From NCBI GenBank assembly GCA_964501905.1, contig CAZCTW010000025.1, positions 1 through 8,110 on the forward strand: a DNA stretch of 8,110 nucleotides, given 5' to 3'. The DNA is from B69-G16 sp964501905. Lineage in GTDB: Archaea > Thermoproteota > Thermoprotei > Thermofilales > B69-G16. Position numbers and translations under genes: made by a program. Of this stretch, positions 1-6,208 are shown piece by piece. The notes under the pieces were generated by a model, which worked only from the letters and a program-made list of their open reading frames with translations, was not told where the DNA came from and made no database searches. Position 1 is the first letter of the stretch; every line of letters begins with the position of its first letter.

Positions 1-1215
1 GAGGACTATGCTAAGAGGGTGTGGCTGAAGGGTATGGGGATATATGTATATCCAGAGGCTTCGGTTGAATCTTTGGTAAAGGACTGGTATGGAATCGAGC
101 AGCTCTTAATCTTCAAGCCCGTCTTCGTAGACGCCACGGTCTACCCGACGGTAGTTGTAAGCCAGGAGCCCAAGCTCGTCTCCGCCAAGGCTGTACGGTT
201 CCCGAACGAACCTGTAGAGGTCTACTTTTCGTGGAGAGTTGAAGGAGATAGGATAGTGAGCTTGGCCTACGCTGATGGGAGGTTGTTGAACTTCACTCAT
301 GTAGTGAGCAGGCAGGAGTACGCCCTGCTTACCATAACTCAAAAGCTCGGCTACCTGACTATAAGCTGTAGCTATAAGCCACCCTACAAGCTGAGGATTA
401 GAATCGCAGGAGTCGAGTACGAGTGGACTGTAAATTCTTATGAGTTCAACCAGACCATAGAGCTGCCAGCCTACGGAGTCTTCAACCTAGAGGCTGAGAT
501 TGAGAGGGAGGACGTGCTGCTGAGGGGGAAGGGCACCGTAAACTTGAGGACTGGCTACGAGTTTAAGCTGCTAGACTACGCCATCCTGATCCTCCCGGCT
601 GTTAGCGTCGCCACGGGAATGGCTGGAGTATCCGAGAAGAGGAAGAAGGGGGTATTGGCGGGCTGCTTCCTAGCGGCACAGCTCCCCCTCCTAAACCCAA
701 AATTCCTGCTGGGGATACACCCACTGTGGATAACGCTGGGCTATGGAGCCCTCCTACTAGCCATAACCTATGCGATAGAGAGGGAGGCTTTCTACAGGTG
801 TCTAAGCCACGTAATAATCCTAACCGCGTTAACTTCAACAGCTGTGATAATGGGAAACCCGATAATATTACTGCTTGGAGGCTTCGGGGCAGGCTTATTC
901 CTGGCCTCAGCCATAATCTACCCGAGCGAGATGGATAAGAATGAGAGATTCTACAAGTCCACCATGCTGATATACAGCCTGGGCGTGCTGACCATGGCTG
1001 TCCTAAACGAGGTCAGCGTAACCCTGGCGACTATGCTATACGCCCCCGACAGCGGGTTTGTAGACGCTATAAGGGTTCAGACCATGTTCATAGCCAATTT
1101 ATTTGCCTTAACCCCCATAGTAGCCCCGCTATACCACCTAGCGAGGTTGATACACATATATGAAAGAGCAAGGGAAGCCGAGGAAATTCTCAAAAACATA
1201 GTGATGAAAGAATAG
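1..1215 (+). CDS. Membrane protein with beta-rich ectodomain and about seven C-terminal TM helices (5' partial)
   Basis: The reading frame is open from the first base, with an EDYAKR reading ahead of the first possible GTG at 19, so the true start probably lies outside the window. Numbering from that GTG, residues 1-180 are rich in beta-forming and aromatic residues and contain N-x-T sequons, as expected for an archaeal extracellular region. Hydrophobic segments follow at about 183-204, 211-226, 229-252, 261-278, 281-301, 314-337 and 353-376. The protein ends in a charged helix rich in Arg, Glu and Lys. An ectodomain followed by a bundle of membrane helices suggests a surface-exposed membrane protein. 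I do not recognise the family, and a transport, adhesion or sensory role cannot be chosen. The frame is intact, unlike many genes to its right. It is followed by a 75-bp gap with its own TATA-like element, so it is probably not co-transcribed with the next gene. Confidence 0.8.
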   Translation, partial: EDYAKRVWLKGMGIYVYPEASVESLVKDWYGIEQLLIFKPVFVDATVYPTVVVSQEPKLVSAKAVRFPNEPVEVYFSWRVEGDRIVSLAYADGRLLNFTHVVSRQEYALLTITQKLGYLTISCSYKPPYKLRIRIAGVEYEWTVNSYEFNQTIELPAYGVFNLEAEIEREDVLLRGKGTVNLRTGYEFKLLDYAILILPAVSVATGMAGVSEKRKKGVLAGCFLAAQLPLLNPKFLLGIHPLWITLGYGALLLAITYAIEREAFYRCLSHVIILTALTSTAVIMGNPIILLLGGFGAGLFLASAIIYPSEMDKNERFYKSTMLIYSLGVLTMAVLNEVSVTLATMLYAPDSGFVDAIRVQTMFIANLFALTPIVAPLYHLARLIHIYERAREAEEILKNIVMKE

Positions 1216-1257
1216 CTTTTAAGAGCCTTAGAGTTATACCACTATTTCATTAATAGG

Positions 1258-1270
1258 ATAAAATAAATAC
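1258..1270 (+). promoter_or_regulatory. Archaeal TATA-like element for the ACT-V4R gene
   Basis: An A/T-rich ATAAAATAAATA block is centred about 26 bases upstream of the ATG at 1291. This is the spacing expected for a leaderless archaeal transcript beginning at or next to the start codon. No Shine-Dalgarno motif precedes 1291, which agrees with leaderless translation. Confidence 0.5.
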
Positions 1271-1290
1271 GAGGAAAATTAAAGTTTAAG

Positions 1291-2070
1291 ATGGTGTATA
1301 GAATGAATTATCGCCCCGAAACTGTTTTCCGCGGCACCCCGCCGGGGGGGGAGGCGATGTTAAGGGAGAGATATTTTCCAGAGAGGAAAGTGGTTTTGAT
1401 TAGTTTTGAACTTGAGGATGAGAGTGACTATGCCCTAGAACCTGTTAAGCTGTTCTCCAAGTATGGGGTTAAAATGCTTAGTTGTATTGTACAGTCCCAC
1501 CCGGATAGGGGTGCTATTCATGCATCGCTATTTCTCGATTTAACAGATTCTAATATAGATAAATCTGATTTATTGAGGGAATTGAAGGCTTTACGGCATG
1601 TAAAGAATATAGAATTGTTAGATTTGCCTTTTACTCATGGAGAAGCTAGACTAGTAGTTTTCACGTTGGAAGAGATGCATAATTTATTCAAGGTACTTAG
1701 GGAACTTGGAGGCGGTGGATTAGCGATAATGTATCATATGGGTTTTAGAGCTGGTGAGGCTATAGCAACTAAACTCTCCGGATATTTTGAAAATAACAAA
1801 AAAGCATTAGAATACTTACTGCTCTACTATGAAAGTTTGGGGCATGGAAGATTTAAGCTAGAAAGTTATATCGATGGTGTATATTGTAGAATAGTTGCTA
1901 GAGAGCTTTTAGAGTGTATAGATGTTAGCAGCGGCGAGCCTAACAGCCAGCTGTTTAGAGGTTTATTATCGGGATTTCTTTCTAAGCTTTGGGGTAGAGA
2001 GGTTAAGGTTGTAGAGACGAGGTGTATCGCGAAGGGGGACTCCTGCTGCGAGTTTGAGGCGAGAGTTTAG
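1291..2070 (+). CDS. ACT-like plus V4R domain protein (predicted small-molecule sensor), paralogue A
   Basis: A 259-residue cytoplasmic protein. Residues about 32-85 form a divergent ACT-like beta-alpha-beta fold, followed by a linker and a C-terminal V4R (4-vinyl reductase, COG1719-type) domain from about 130 to the end. The V4R signature is C209, then E242-x2-C245-x7-C253. It matches the Cys/Glu zinc site known in V4R domains of the PoxR/MopR/DmpR family, where the fold binds small aromatic or hydrophobic ligands. Binding here is inferred and the ligand is unknown. There is no DNA-binding or catalytic domain. The ATG at 1291 fits a leaderless transcript, with alternatives at 1294 (GTG), 1303 (ATG) and 1357 (ATG). 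The last would remove a GC-rich N-terminal segment encoding Pro-Pro-Gly-Gly across a G8 run. The gene converges with the membrane-protein gene, with seven bases between stops. Its paralogue lies on the other side of that gene. Confidence 0.88.
   Translation: MVYRMNYRPETVFRGTPPGGEAMLRERYFPERKVVLISFELEDESDYALEPVKLFSKYGVKMLSCIVQSHPDRGAIHASLFLDLTDSNIDKSDLLRELKALRHVKNIELLDLPFTHGEARLVVFTLEEMHNLFKVLRELGGGGLAIMYHMGFRAGEAIATKLSGYFENNKKALEYLLLYYESLGHGRFKLESYIDGVYCRIVARELLECIDVSSGEPNSQLFRGLLSGFLSKLWGREVKVVETRCIAKGDSCCEFEARV
1344..1351 (+). repeat. G8 homopolymer in the N-terminal region of ACT-V4R paralogue A
   Basis: Eight consecutive G residues encode part of Pro-Pro-Gly-Gly-Glu (residues 17-21 counted from 1291). 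They sit in a short GC-rich patch, including CCGCGG at 1329-1334, inside an otherwise AT-rich gene. The run also abuts GGAGG two bases before the ATG at 1357. A change of one G would close the frame if translation starts at 1291. If it starts at 1357, the change would only alter the leader. Confidence 0.95.
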
Positions 2071-2077
2071 CAAATTA

Positions 2078-2908
2078 CTAGATAATTGGTGTTTGCCTAC
2101 TATAGATGTAAATCCCCGTAGCTATGACAATGTAGCTAATCACGTAGAGTAAATCTAAAATATTCCACGGATAATAGCCTCCGATAACGAAGTAGGGTAG
2201 GTCGCTTACCGCTAGCAATGCTAGTCCTGTGGAGAATAAGGTAAGCCCATTGCTAATTTTTCCACTGTTGAAAAATAGTAGTGCTTTAAGCGCGAGCGTG
2301 AGGAGAACTAGATCTAAAATAACATATGAAGTATCTACAATGACTGTAGTCAAACCTTCCTCATTAACTACCTCTGGAACATTAACAAGTGTTATAGCTA
2401 TTAATAATGTGCCTAAGATTGACGGAATTGCGTATGCTAGCTTCATCTTATGGTTTAATCCTGTTTTCTTAAATAAAAGAGAGAAAGGCTTGACGCTTCT
2501 GTAGAGGCCTGCGAATATGAATATATAGCCTAACAACCATGTGATATCGGCTATGGAGAATTCTAGCGGTTTTCCTAAAATTATGGTGTAGGTAAGCCAT
2601 ATCGTTTCGGCTATAAACCATAATCCAAATCCTATAGATATGTAGAACCATGAAGCTTTTAAGAGTTTGTAGAGTATCCACTTCTGCCTATTTAAAACTC
2701 GTAAACTAGCCCAGAAGGCAAAGCCTACAGCTATAACTGTTAACGTGTTCAAGTATAGTTCAACATGCTGAGATTCAAAGTAGGTAGACAAGATTATGAA
2801 AGATATTGCTACAATTATTATTGACAAAGTAGATATTAAATATGTCTTCTGGTGTTTTGTACTGGTTATACTAAATTTTTTCTGTATAGAATTCACAGTA
2901 TGGGTCAC
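2078..2908 (-). CDS. Eight-helix membrane protein, possible sensory membrane domain without an output domain
   Basis: 276 residues, almost entirely membrane-embedded, with hydrophobic segments near 22-41, 51-70, 84-108, 118-137, 156-174, 188-212, 220-242 and 248-269. Acidic residues lie in or next to helices (E101, D121, D197, D236, D251). Two stretches resemble each other: TM3-TM4 with IADITWLLGY and TM7-TM8 with ILDLLYVISY. This suggests an ancient duplication of a four-helix unit. The D-x-x-W/Y-x-x-x-Y pattern is reminiscent of N-terminal membrane regions of bacterial GGDEF/EAL proteins and histidine kinases, but there is no output domain here. The family assignment is only a resemblance. 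The listed start is a GTG overlapping the upstream V4R reading frame by 38 bases. A second GTG at 2896 has a GGTGA motif eight bases upstream and is an equally good start. The overlap points to translational coupling with the V4R protein, hence a possible partnership. Confidence 0.8.
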   Translation of the reverse strand: MTHTVNSIQKKFSITSTKHQKTYLISTLSIIIVAISFIILSTYFESQHVELYLNTLTVIAVGFAFWASLRVLNRQKWILYKLLKASWFYISIGFGLWFIAETIWLTYTIILGKPLEFSIADITWLLGYIFIFAGLYRSVKPFSLLFKKTGLNHKMKLAYAIPSILGTLLIAITLVNVPEVVNEEGLTTVIVDTSYVILDLVLLTLALKALLFFNSGKISNGLTLFSTGLALLAVSDLPYFVIGGYYPWNILDLLYVISYIVIATGIYIYSRQTPII

Positions 2909-3353
2909 CCTTTGCGATACATTTGGATTCTATTGCTCTGACATTGGTTTTTAGTAGTCTTGATAATAATCCGCTTAAATGGCCTCTTATCAACTGGCTC
3001 ATAGGCTTATCTGAGCCTTTAAAAGCCTTACATTCAACTGAATCGTATAGTCTTAAGATTATTTTCATTCTATAGGGATAATATTCTATTAGTTCTACTC
3101 GTCCCCATCCGCTTGCTTGATAAATTTTTAAAATTTCTATCAGAAGTTCTTCGCCTTTTAATCTTAACTTCTCTGAGAGATAGTCGGCTAGAAACTTTCC
3201 GCCCGAATAAGCTAAATAGTATAGGAGAACCGCAGCGCCTTCTCCTATTTTCTCGTATAAGCCTTTAATCATTTCTTGGAGATCATGTTCAAGCAGTATA
3301 ATTGATCTATAGCCGGGGAATACGTATAGGGGGTATGCGAACTCGTCTATCAT
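2871..3353 (-). CDS. V4R domain half of ACT-V4R paralogue B (separated from its ACT half by a G-run frame change)
   Basis: 160 residues forming a complete V4R domain. The predicted zinc ligands are a Cys in the VEC motif followed near the C-terminus by E-x2-C-x7-C (ESKC...DPYC). This is the same spacing as paralogue A and as the known MopR/PoxR zinc site. The segment QLIRGHLSGLLSRL matches QLFRGLLSGFLSKL of paralogue A. As written, it would start at the ATG at 3353-3351, eight bases after the ACT-half stop, so reinitiation could yield a separate V4R protein. The frame is also open upstream to the G11 run, where one added G (or two removed) fuses it to the ACT domain. The fused length is 268 residues with G12, against 259 for paralogue A, which favours an ancestral single protein. 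The 3' end overlaps the membrane-protein gene. Confidence 0.85.
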   Translation of the reverse strand: MIDEFAYPLYVFPGYRSIILLEHDLQEMIKGLYEKIGEGAAVLLYYLAYSGGKFLADYLSEKLRLKGEELLIEILKIYQASGWGRVELIEYYPYRMKIILRLYDSVECKAFKGSDKPMSQLIRGHLSGLLSRLLKTNVRAIESKCIAKGDPYCEFYTEKI

Positions 3354-3361
3354 AAAACCTT

Positions 3362-3676
3362 TTACGGGAGGCTTCTTAACTCCCCCCCCCCCGTCGCGAT
3401 TTCCAATTCTCTTCTAACCTGTTCAATATCGATGCTGAGATTTGTTATATCCGCGAATACGAAGACTGTACATCTTTCCCAGTCGGGTAGTGCGTAAGCG
3501 CTTAGACTTAGAATATTGATTCTGTGTTTCGCAAATATTTTGAGAGTTTTTTCTAGTTGTCCCGGTTGGTTAGGTATTGTAAAACAGAATTCAACTATAT
3601 CTCGGTCTTTGGCATATATCATCCATGGAATATATCTTTCAAACACTATACCACCAAGACGATATTCTTCATGCAT
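3362..3676 (-). CDS. ACT domain half of ACT-V4R paralogue B, ending just after a G11 run
   Basis: 104 residues. Positions about 27-80 are a recognisable ACT domain: a first beta strand, the loop IPNQPGQLEKTLKIFAKH, then INILSLSAY and a beta strand rich in Val and Phe. ACT domains usually bind amino acids or similar small ligands in regulatory proteins, and this one keeps the ligand-loop sequence better than paralogue A. After Thr95 the frame passes through the G run (Gly96-98), then reads six unrelated residues to a TAA. The last residues therefore look like frameshift product rather than evolved sequence. The start ATG lies about 30 bases downstream of a TATA-like element, giving a leaderless or very short-leader mRNA. 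No recognisable Shine-Dalgarno motif is present. With the run restored the protein would continue into the V4R domain. Confidence 0.82.
   Translation of the reverse strand: MHEEYRLGGIVFERYIPWMIYAKDRDIVEFCFTIPNQPGQLEKTLKIFAKHRINILSLSAYALPDWERCTVFVFADITNLSIDIEQVRRELEIATGGGELRSLP
3382..3392 (-). repeat. G11 homopolymer (C11 on + strand) at the ACT/V4R junction
   Basis: Eleven identical G residues on the coding strand, the longest homopolymer in the window. In the G11 state the ACT frame stops at 3362. G12 or G9 gives a continuous ACT-poly(Gly)-V4R reading through Val-Lys-Lys-Pro-Pro-Val-Lys-Gly-Phe and into the V4R start methionine. Confidence 0.97.
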
Positions 3677-3700
3677 AAATGAAAAATAAATGTTACGGTT

Positions 3701-3720
3701 AAAACTTTAAAATATTAAAG
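3701..3720 (-). promoter_or_regulatory. TATA-like promoter for ACT-V4R paralogue B
   Basis: On the minus strand an A/T-rich TTTAATATTTTAAAG block is centred about 30-35 bases upstream of the ATG at 3676. It lies in the 78-base gap after the secreted-protein operon, so this gene probably has its own promoter. Confidence 0.45.
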
Positions 3721-3754
3721 GGATGAAGAATTCTATTTAAAATTTTTATTTAAA

Positions 3755-4274
3755 TTAAATAGAAAAGTTGATATCGAAGTATATGGCGTAATGTCCCGTA
3801 TTGGGGAGTATTGTTACGTTGTACGGAGTCCCCAACCTCCCCTTAAGACTCGTAGCCGCACATCCGAAGTCCCCCACCCCCTCATAGTATCTGTTTGGAG
3901 TTCCGTAGCAAGTCCTGATTCTTGGTATTCCACGGCATCGAGGCAATTCATGAGTCTCGTTCCAAGGCTCTAACCAACAGGTGATGGTTAGCTTCTCGCC
4001 ACTCCACGCCACGAAATCATAACACGGCAACAGTAGGAACAACTGTCCTTTAAGCCTCAAAGGAATGATACTATCTCCGTAGGCGTAATCCGGAACAACA
4101 GTCTTCCAATTATCCCAAATCTTAACAGTAGCATTACCAACACCATCATCAAACTCTAAAAGAATAACTACGAAACTCCATGGTAGGCCTCTGAAGTTGT
4201 AGAATCTTATGTATCCTTCTTCGATTTTTACATCATGCGGCCAGTCGTCTTTTGGAAATATCTTTAGTATATCA
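3755..4274 (-). CDS. C-terminal part of a small secreted protein, out of frame with its signal-peptide half
   Basis: This frame is open upstream to a TAA at 4294-4292. From about 4271 it aligns without gaps for long stretches with the C-terminal domain of the neighbouring larger gene: KIFP..DWPHDV, FYNFR..PWS, LLEFDDGV, VWDNWKT / IWDNWKT, RLKGQLFL, CWLEP.NETHE, GIPRI.TCYG, SLKGRLGTPYNVTILP. Four cysteines are shared (in CWLEP, PRC, TCYG and before SLKGR), plausibly two disulfides in an extracellular fold, and one extra Cys is present in LLPCYD. The NETH and PYNVT sequons are conserved. The only short-ORF start is a TTG at 4060, in the middle of the homologous domain, so it is not a believable start. 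The region belongs to the gene beginning at 4676. Removing one base from the C4 run at 4275-4278 (minus strand) joins them into about 306 residues. Confidence 0.75.
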
Positions 4275-4676
4275 GGGGATATCGTTGGTGGTTATCAACC
4301 CGTACCGTTCATACTTCAACCACTTACCGGGAGTAAGCTTGTTAGTCGGGACTGCACTCCATATTACCCAGAAGAACTTCCACACCTTCTTCCCGTTTAG
4401 CTCAAGGCCCGGCTTAATCGTAACGGTAATACCCTCGTCGCTCGAAAACGGCGTCTCAGCATAACCCGTTTTAGGGCGGCTCTCACCCTTAACAAACTTA
4501 GTGGACTTGTACGTATTCCAAGGCAGATCATCTAAATATACGTCGCAGGGGTTTCGGTTAGACCCGCCTAAGAACTTTGTTATGGAGTCGGGTTCTCCGT
4601 AGGCTTTGGGTATTAGCGGTGCTATGGAGAATACGATTATTGCTAGTATTAAAAATGTTAGGATTCTCCTATCCAT
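4272..4676 (-). CDS. Signal-peptide-bearing N-terminal part of the small secreted protein
   Basis: 134 residues beginning with a clear signal peptide: MDRR, a hydrophobic stretch to about residue 20, then IPKAYG before the mature part. The mature part is polar and aromatic, with paired Trp residues (KVWKFFWVIWS) and no recognised domain. Its end (ERYGLITTNDIP, stop) aligns with the VLKVWTHRELSPD region of the larger paralogue, and coding homology continues in the next frame past the stop. The short C-terminus is therefore a frameshift product. The ATG overlaps the end of the upstream gene by 19 bases and follows a purine-rich GAGGGGGTTGAGAG stretch, which indicates operon expression and translational coupling. 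The product is predicted to be exported; its function is unknown. Confidence 0.75.
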   Translation of the reverse strand: MDRRILTFLILAIIVFSIAPLIPKAYGEPDSITKFLGGSNRNPCDVYLDDLPWNTYKSTKFVKGESRPKTGYAETPFSSDEGITVTIKPGLELNGKKVWKFFWVIWSAVPTNKLTPGKWLKYERYGLITTNDIP

Positions 4677-5887
4677 CTCTCAACCCCCTCTGGCCAAACC
4701 TCAAGAACCGTAACGTAAACCTCATAGGACTCATCTCTTACAGGGAATTTTATGCTCATATATATCCCGAAACGCATCGTGTCCGGGAGTATGGTTACGT
4801 TGTATGGTGTTCCCAACCTCCCCTTTAGGGATACCTCGAAGCATATATCCCCCCTCCCGAACGGAGTCTCCTCCTCCGCCCCATAACAAGTATCTATTCT
4901 GGGAATTCCCACACATCGGGGTTGTTCATGTGTCTCGTTGTAAGGCTCTAGCCAACAGGTAAAACGCATTTCTTCGCCGCTGAAAGGTATAAAGTTGTAG
5001 GCGGGTATGAAGAGGAACAATTGACCCTTAAGCCTTATAGGTATTATAACGCTACCATAGCTATCTTTAGGAACAATAGTCTTCCAATTATCCCAAACCC
5101 TAACAGTGGCCCCCTTAACGCCATCATCAAACTCCAACAATACAATCACGACACTCCACGGTGCATCCCTAAAGTTGTAGAATCTTAGATAGCCGTCTTC
5201 GATTTCTACGTCGTGGGGCCAATCACGGCCGGGGAATATTTTAGGTCTATCAGGGCTTAATTCCCTGTGCGTCCATACTTTTAGTACGTATGGTAGGTTT
5301 TTTAGTCCTTTGACGTAGTGTATTTCTAAGGTGTAGTTTCCGTCTAGTTTTAGCGATATTGTTTTGCTTTTATAGTATGTCGTGATCTTCTTTATAGTCT
5401 TGTTTTTAGAATCTACTCCCGTCAGGTTATACCACGCCAACCACCAATTCAAAGTCTCATTATAAGGTAAACTCCAAACTCCTTCTACGTCAATCCATCT
5501 ACTCTCGTTAAAACCTACAGCGTAGGGCAGTTCAACCTCCTCGCCGTTCACCAAGGCTTTAGCGTTTTCGACATTACTGACGATTTTAAGGACGTACTTA
5601 GCGTTAATCTCTAATATCCTCCTTTCTTTAAAGACGACCTCCAATAGATGATCACCATCCATTATTACCGTGTATGGTAGCTTTACCTTCTCCCCATCTA
5701 AAGATACGCTTTCAAGCTCCCACCCTTCAGCGGGCGTACAGTTTATGCTAAATCTCTCCCCCATCCAATAGGTTTTATTCCCCACTGTACAACTCCCTTC
5801 TCCACGGATTAAAACAGTAAGGCTATACTTGGGCTCGTCCACGAATACAGCTTTAACCGTAGTATTACCCCTAACCTCTAGGAACAT
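4658..5887 (-). CDS. Large secreted protein: InlB/PEGA-like beta repeats plus Cys-containing C-terminal domain
   Basis: 409 residues from the first ATG in this frame, but its N-terminus (FLEVRGNTTVKAVFV) is the last strand of a beta repeat whose beginning lies in the preceding frame, so the real gene starts at 6146. Residues about 20-88 form a second divergent InlB B-repeat-like unit with Cys33 and Cys50, ending in LLEVVF. Residues 95-190 are a PEGA-like, Trp-rich beta region. Residues 196-391 are the domain shared with the downstream gene, with C311, C325, C334 and C349 as candidate disulfides and NETH and PYNVT as sequons. Such repeats are typical of cell-surface proteins in bacteria and archaea. 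A surface role is an inference and no enzyme motif is visible. The stop overlaps the next start. Confidence 0.78.
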   Translation of the reverse strand: MFLEVRGNTTVKAVFVDEPKYSLTVLIRGEGSCTVGNKTYWMGERFSINCTPAEGWELESVSLDGEKVKLPYTVIMDGDHLLEVVFKERRILEINAKYVLKIVSNVENAKALVNGEEVELPYAVGFNESRWIDVEGVWSLPYNETLNWWLAWYNLTGVDSKNKTIKKITTYYKSKTISLKLDGNYTLEIHYVKGLKNLPYVLKVWTHRELSPDRPKIFPGRDWPHDVEIEDGYLRFYNFRDAPWSVVIVLLEFDDGVKGATVRVWDNWKTIVPKDSYGSVIIPIRLKGQLFLFIPAYNFIPFSGEEMRFTCWLEPYNETHEQPRCVGIPRIDTCYGAEEETPFGRGDICFEVSLKGRLGTPYNVTILPDTMRFGIYMSIKFPVRDESYEVYVTVLEVWPEGVERWIGES

Positions 5888-6146
5888 AACCCTGCTCCCC
5901 TGAGACCGCGGAGCCGTTTACGATCCAATACCTGAAAAGAGAGTGTTCATCGGGCACAGCCTCCAAGGTAACATTGAACGGCTCAACTCCTATAATCGGC
6001 GTGGAAGGCCTAACCCAGCCCCTACCCTCAACCACGACCACCAAGGCTATCTTCGAGGGCTTAACGGGTTTAATTTGTATGATCTGGATGATTGCAAAGG
6101 CGATTATCAGTGCAGTTACTACGAGCAGGAGTTTCCACCGCCTCAT
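5871..6146 (-). CDS. N-terminal signal-anchor and first beta repeat of the large secreted protein
   Basis: I place the start at the ATG at 6146, with GGAG three bases upstream and a TATA box about 26 bases before the likely transcript start; a TTG at 6155 is less convincing. The product begins MRRWKLLL and has one hydrophobic helix of about 22 residues, a signal peptide or membrane anchor. An InlB-like repeat follows (VEGRGWVRPS, then a hydrophobic strand, then FRYWIVNGSAV). The frame ends at 5871 after a short unrelated tail. The missing last strand of the repeat, LEVRGNTTVKAVF, is found at once in the neighbouring frame. Losing one G from GGGG (5897-5900) or GGG (5890-5892) would join them into a protein of about 495 residues. 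Confidence 0.72.
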   Translation of the reverse strand: MRRWKLLLVVTALIIAFAIIQIIQIKPVKPSKIALVVVVEGRGWVRPSTPIIGVEPFNVTLEAVPDEHSLFRYWIVNGSAVSGEQGYVPRG

Positions 6147-6160
6147 ACTCTCCAAATTAT

Positions 6161-6180
6161 TTATTATATAGTATATAAAA
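6161..6180 (-). promoter_or_regulatory. TATA box for the secreted-protein operon
   Basis: On the minus strand, TTTTATATAC (6180-6171) is followed by further A/T-rich sequence. The box is centred about 26 bases upstream of position 6149, immediately before the GGAG and the ATG at 6146. Confidence 0.5.
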
Positions 6181-6194
6181 TAAGTTTTTAACGT

Positions 6195-6201
6195 AAAAAA
6201 A
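6195..6201 (-). terminator. T7 tract, likely intrinsic archaeal terminator
   Basis: On the minus strand a run of seven T residues lies about 10 bases after the stop of the upstream minus-strand reading frame (6209). Archaeal termination commonly uses T-rich non-template tracts. It separates the degraded locus from the secreted-protein operon. Confidence 0.4.
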
Positions 6202-6208
6202 GGTGATT

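Noticed and set aside
602..938. Open frames on both strands inside the first membrane-protein gene
   Set aside because: They are low-complexity Ser/Pro/Gly translations opposite or out of frame with transmembrane coding sequence.
1201..1260. GTGATGA resembling the C box of an archaeal C/D box sRNA at the end of the first gene
   Set aside because: No CUGA D box or C'/D' pair follows at a suitable distance, and the motif is explained by the Val-Met-Lys codons of the gene.
3382..3392. Programmed ribosomal frameshifting at the G run
   Set aside because: There is no X-XXY-YYZ slippery heptamer of a known archaeal type and no evident downstream stem-loop. Run-length change or base-calling error is simpler, given the other homopolymer breaks.
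4209..4464. Overlapping plus-strand open frames within the secreted-protein operon
   Set aside because: They lie opposite regions with clear minus-strand homology between paralogues and have no start signals.
3764..5252. DNA-level repeat between the two secreted-protein genes as a mobile element
   Set aside because: The similarity follows protein-coding constraint and stops at the domain edges. No transposase, terminal inverted repeats or target duplications are visible.
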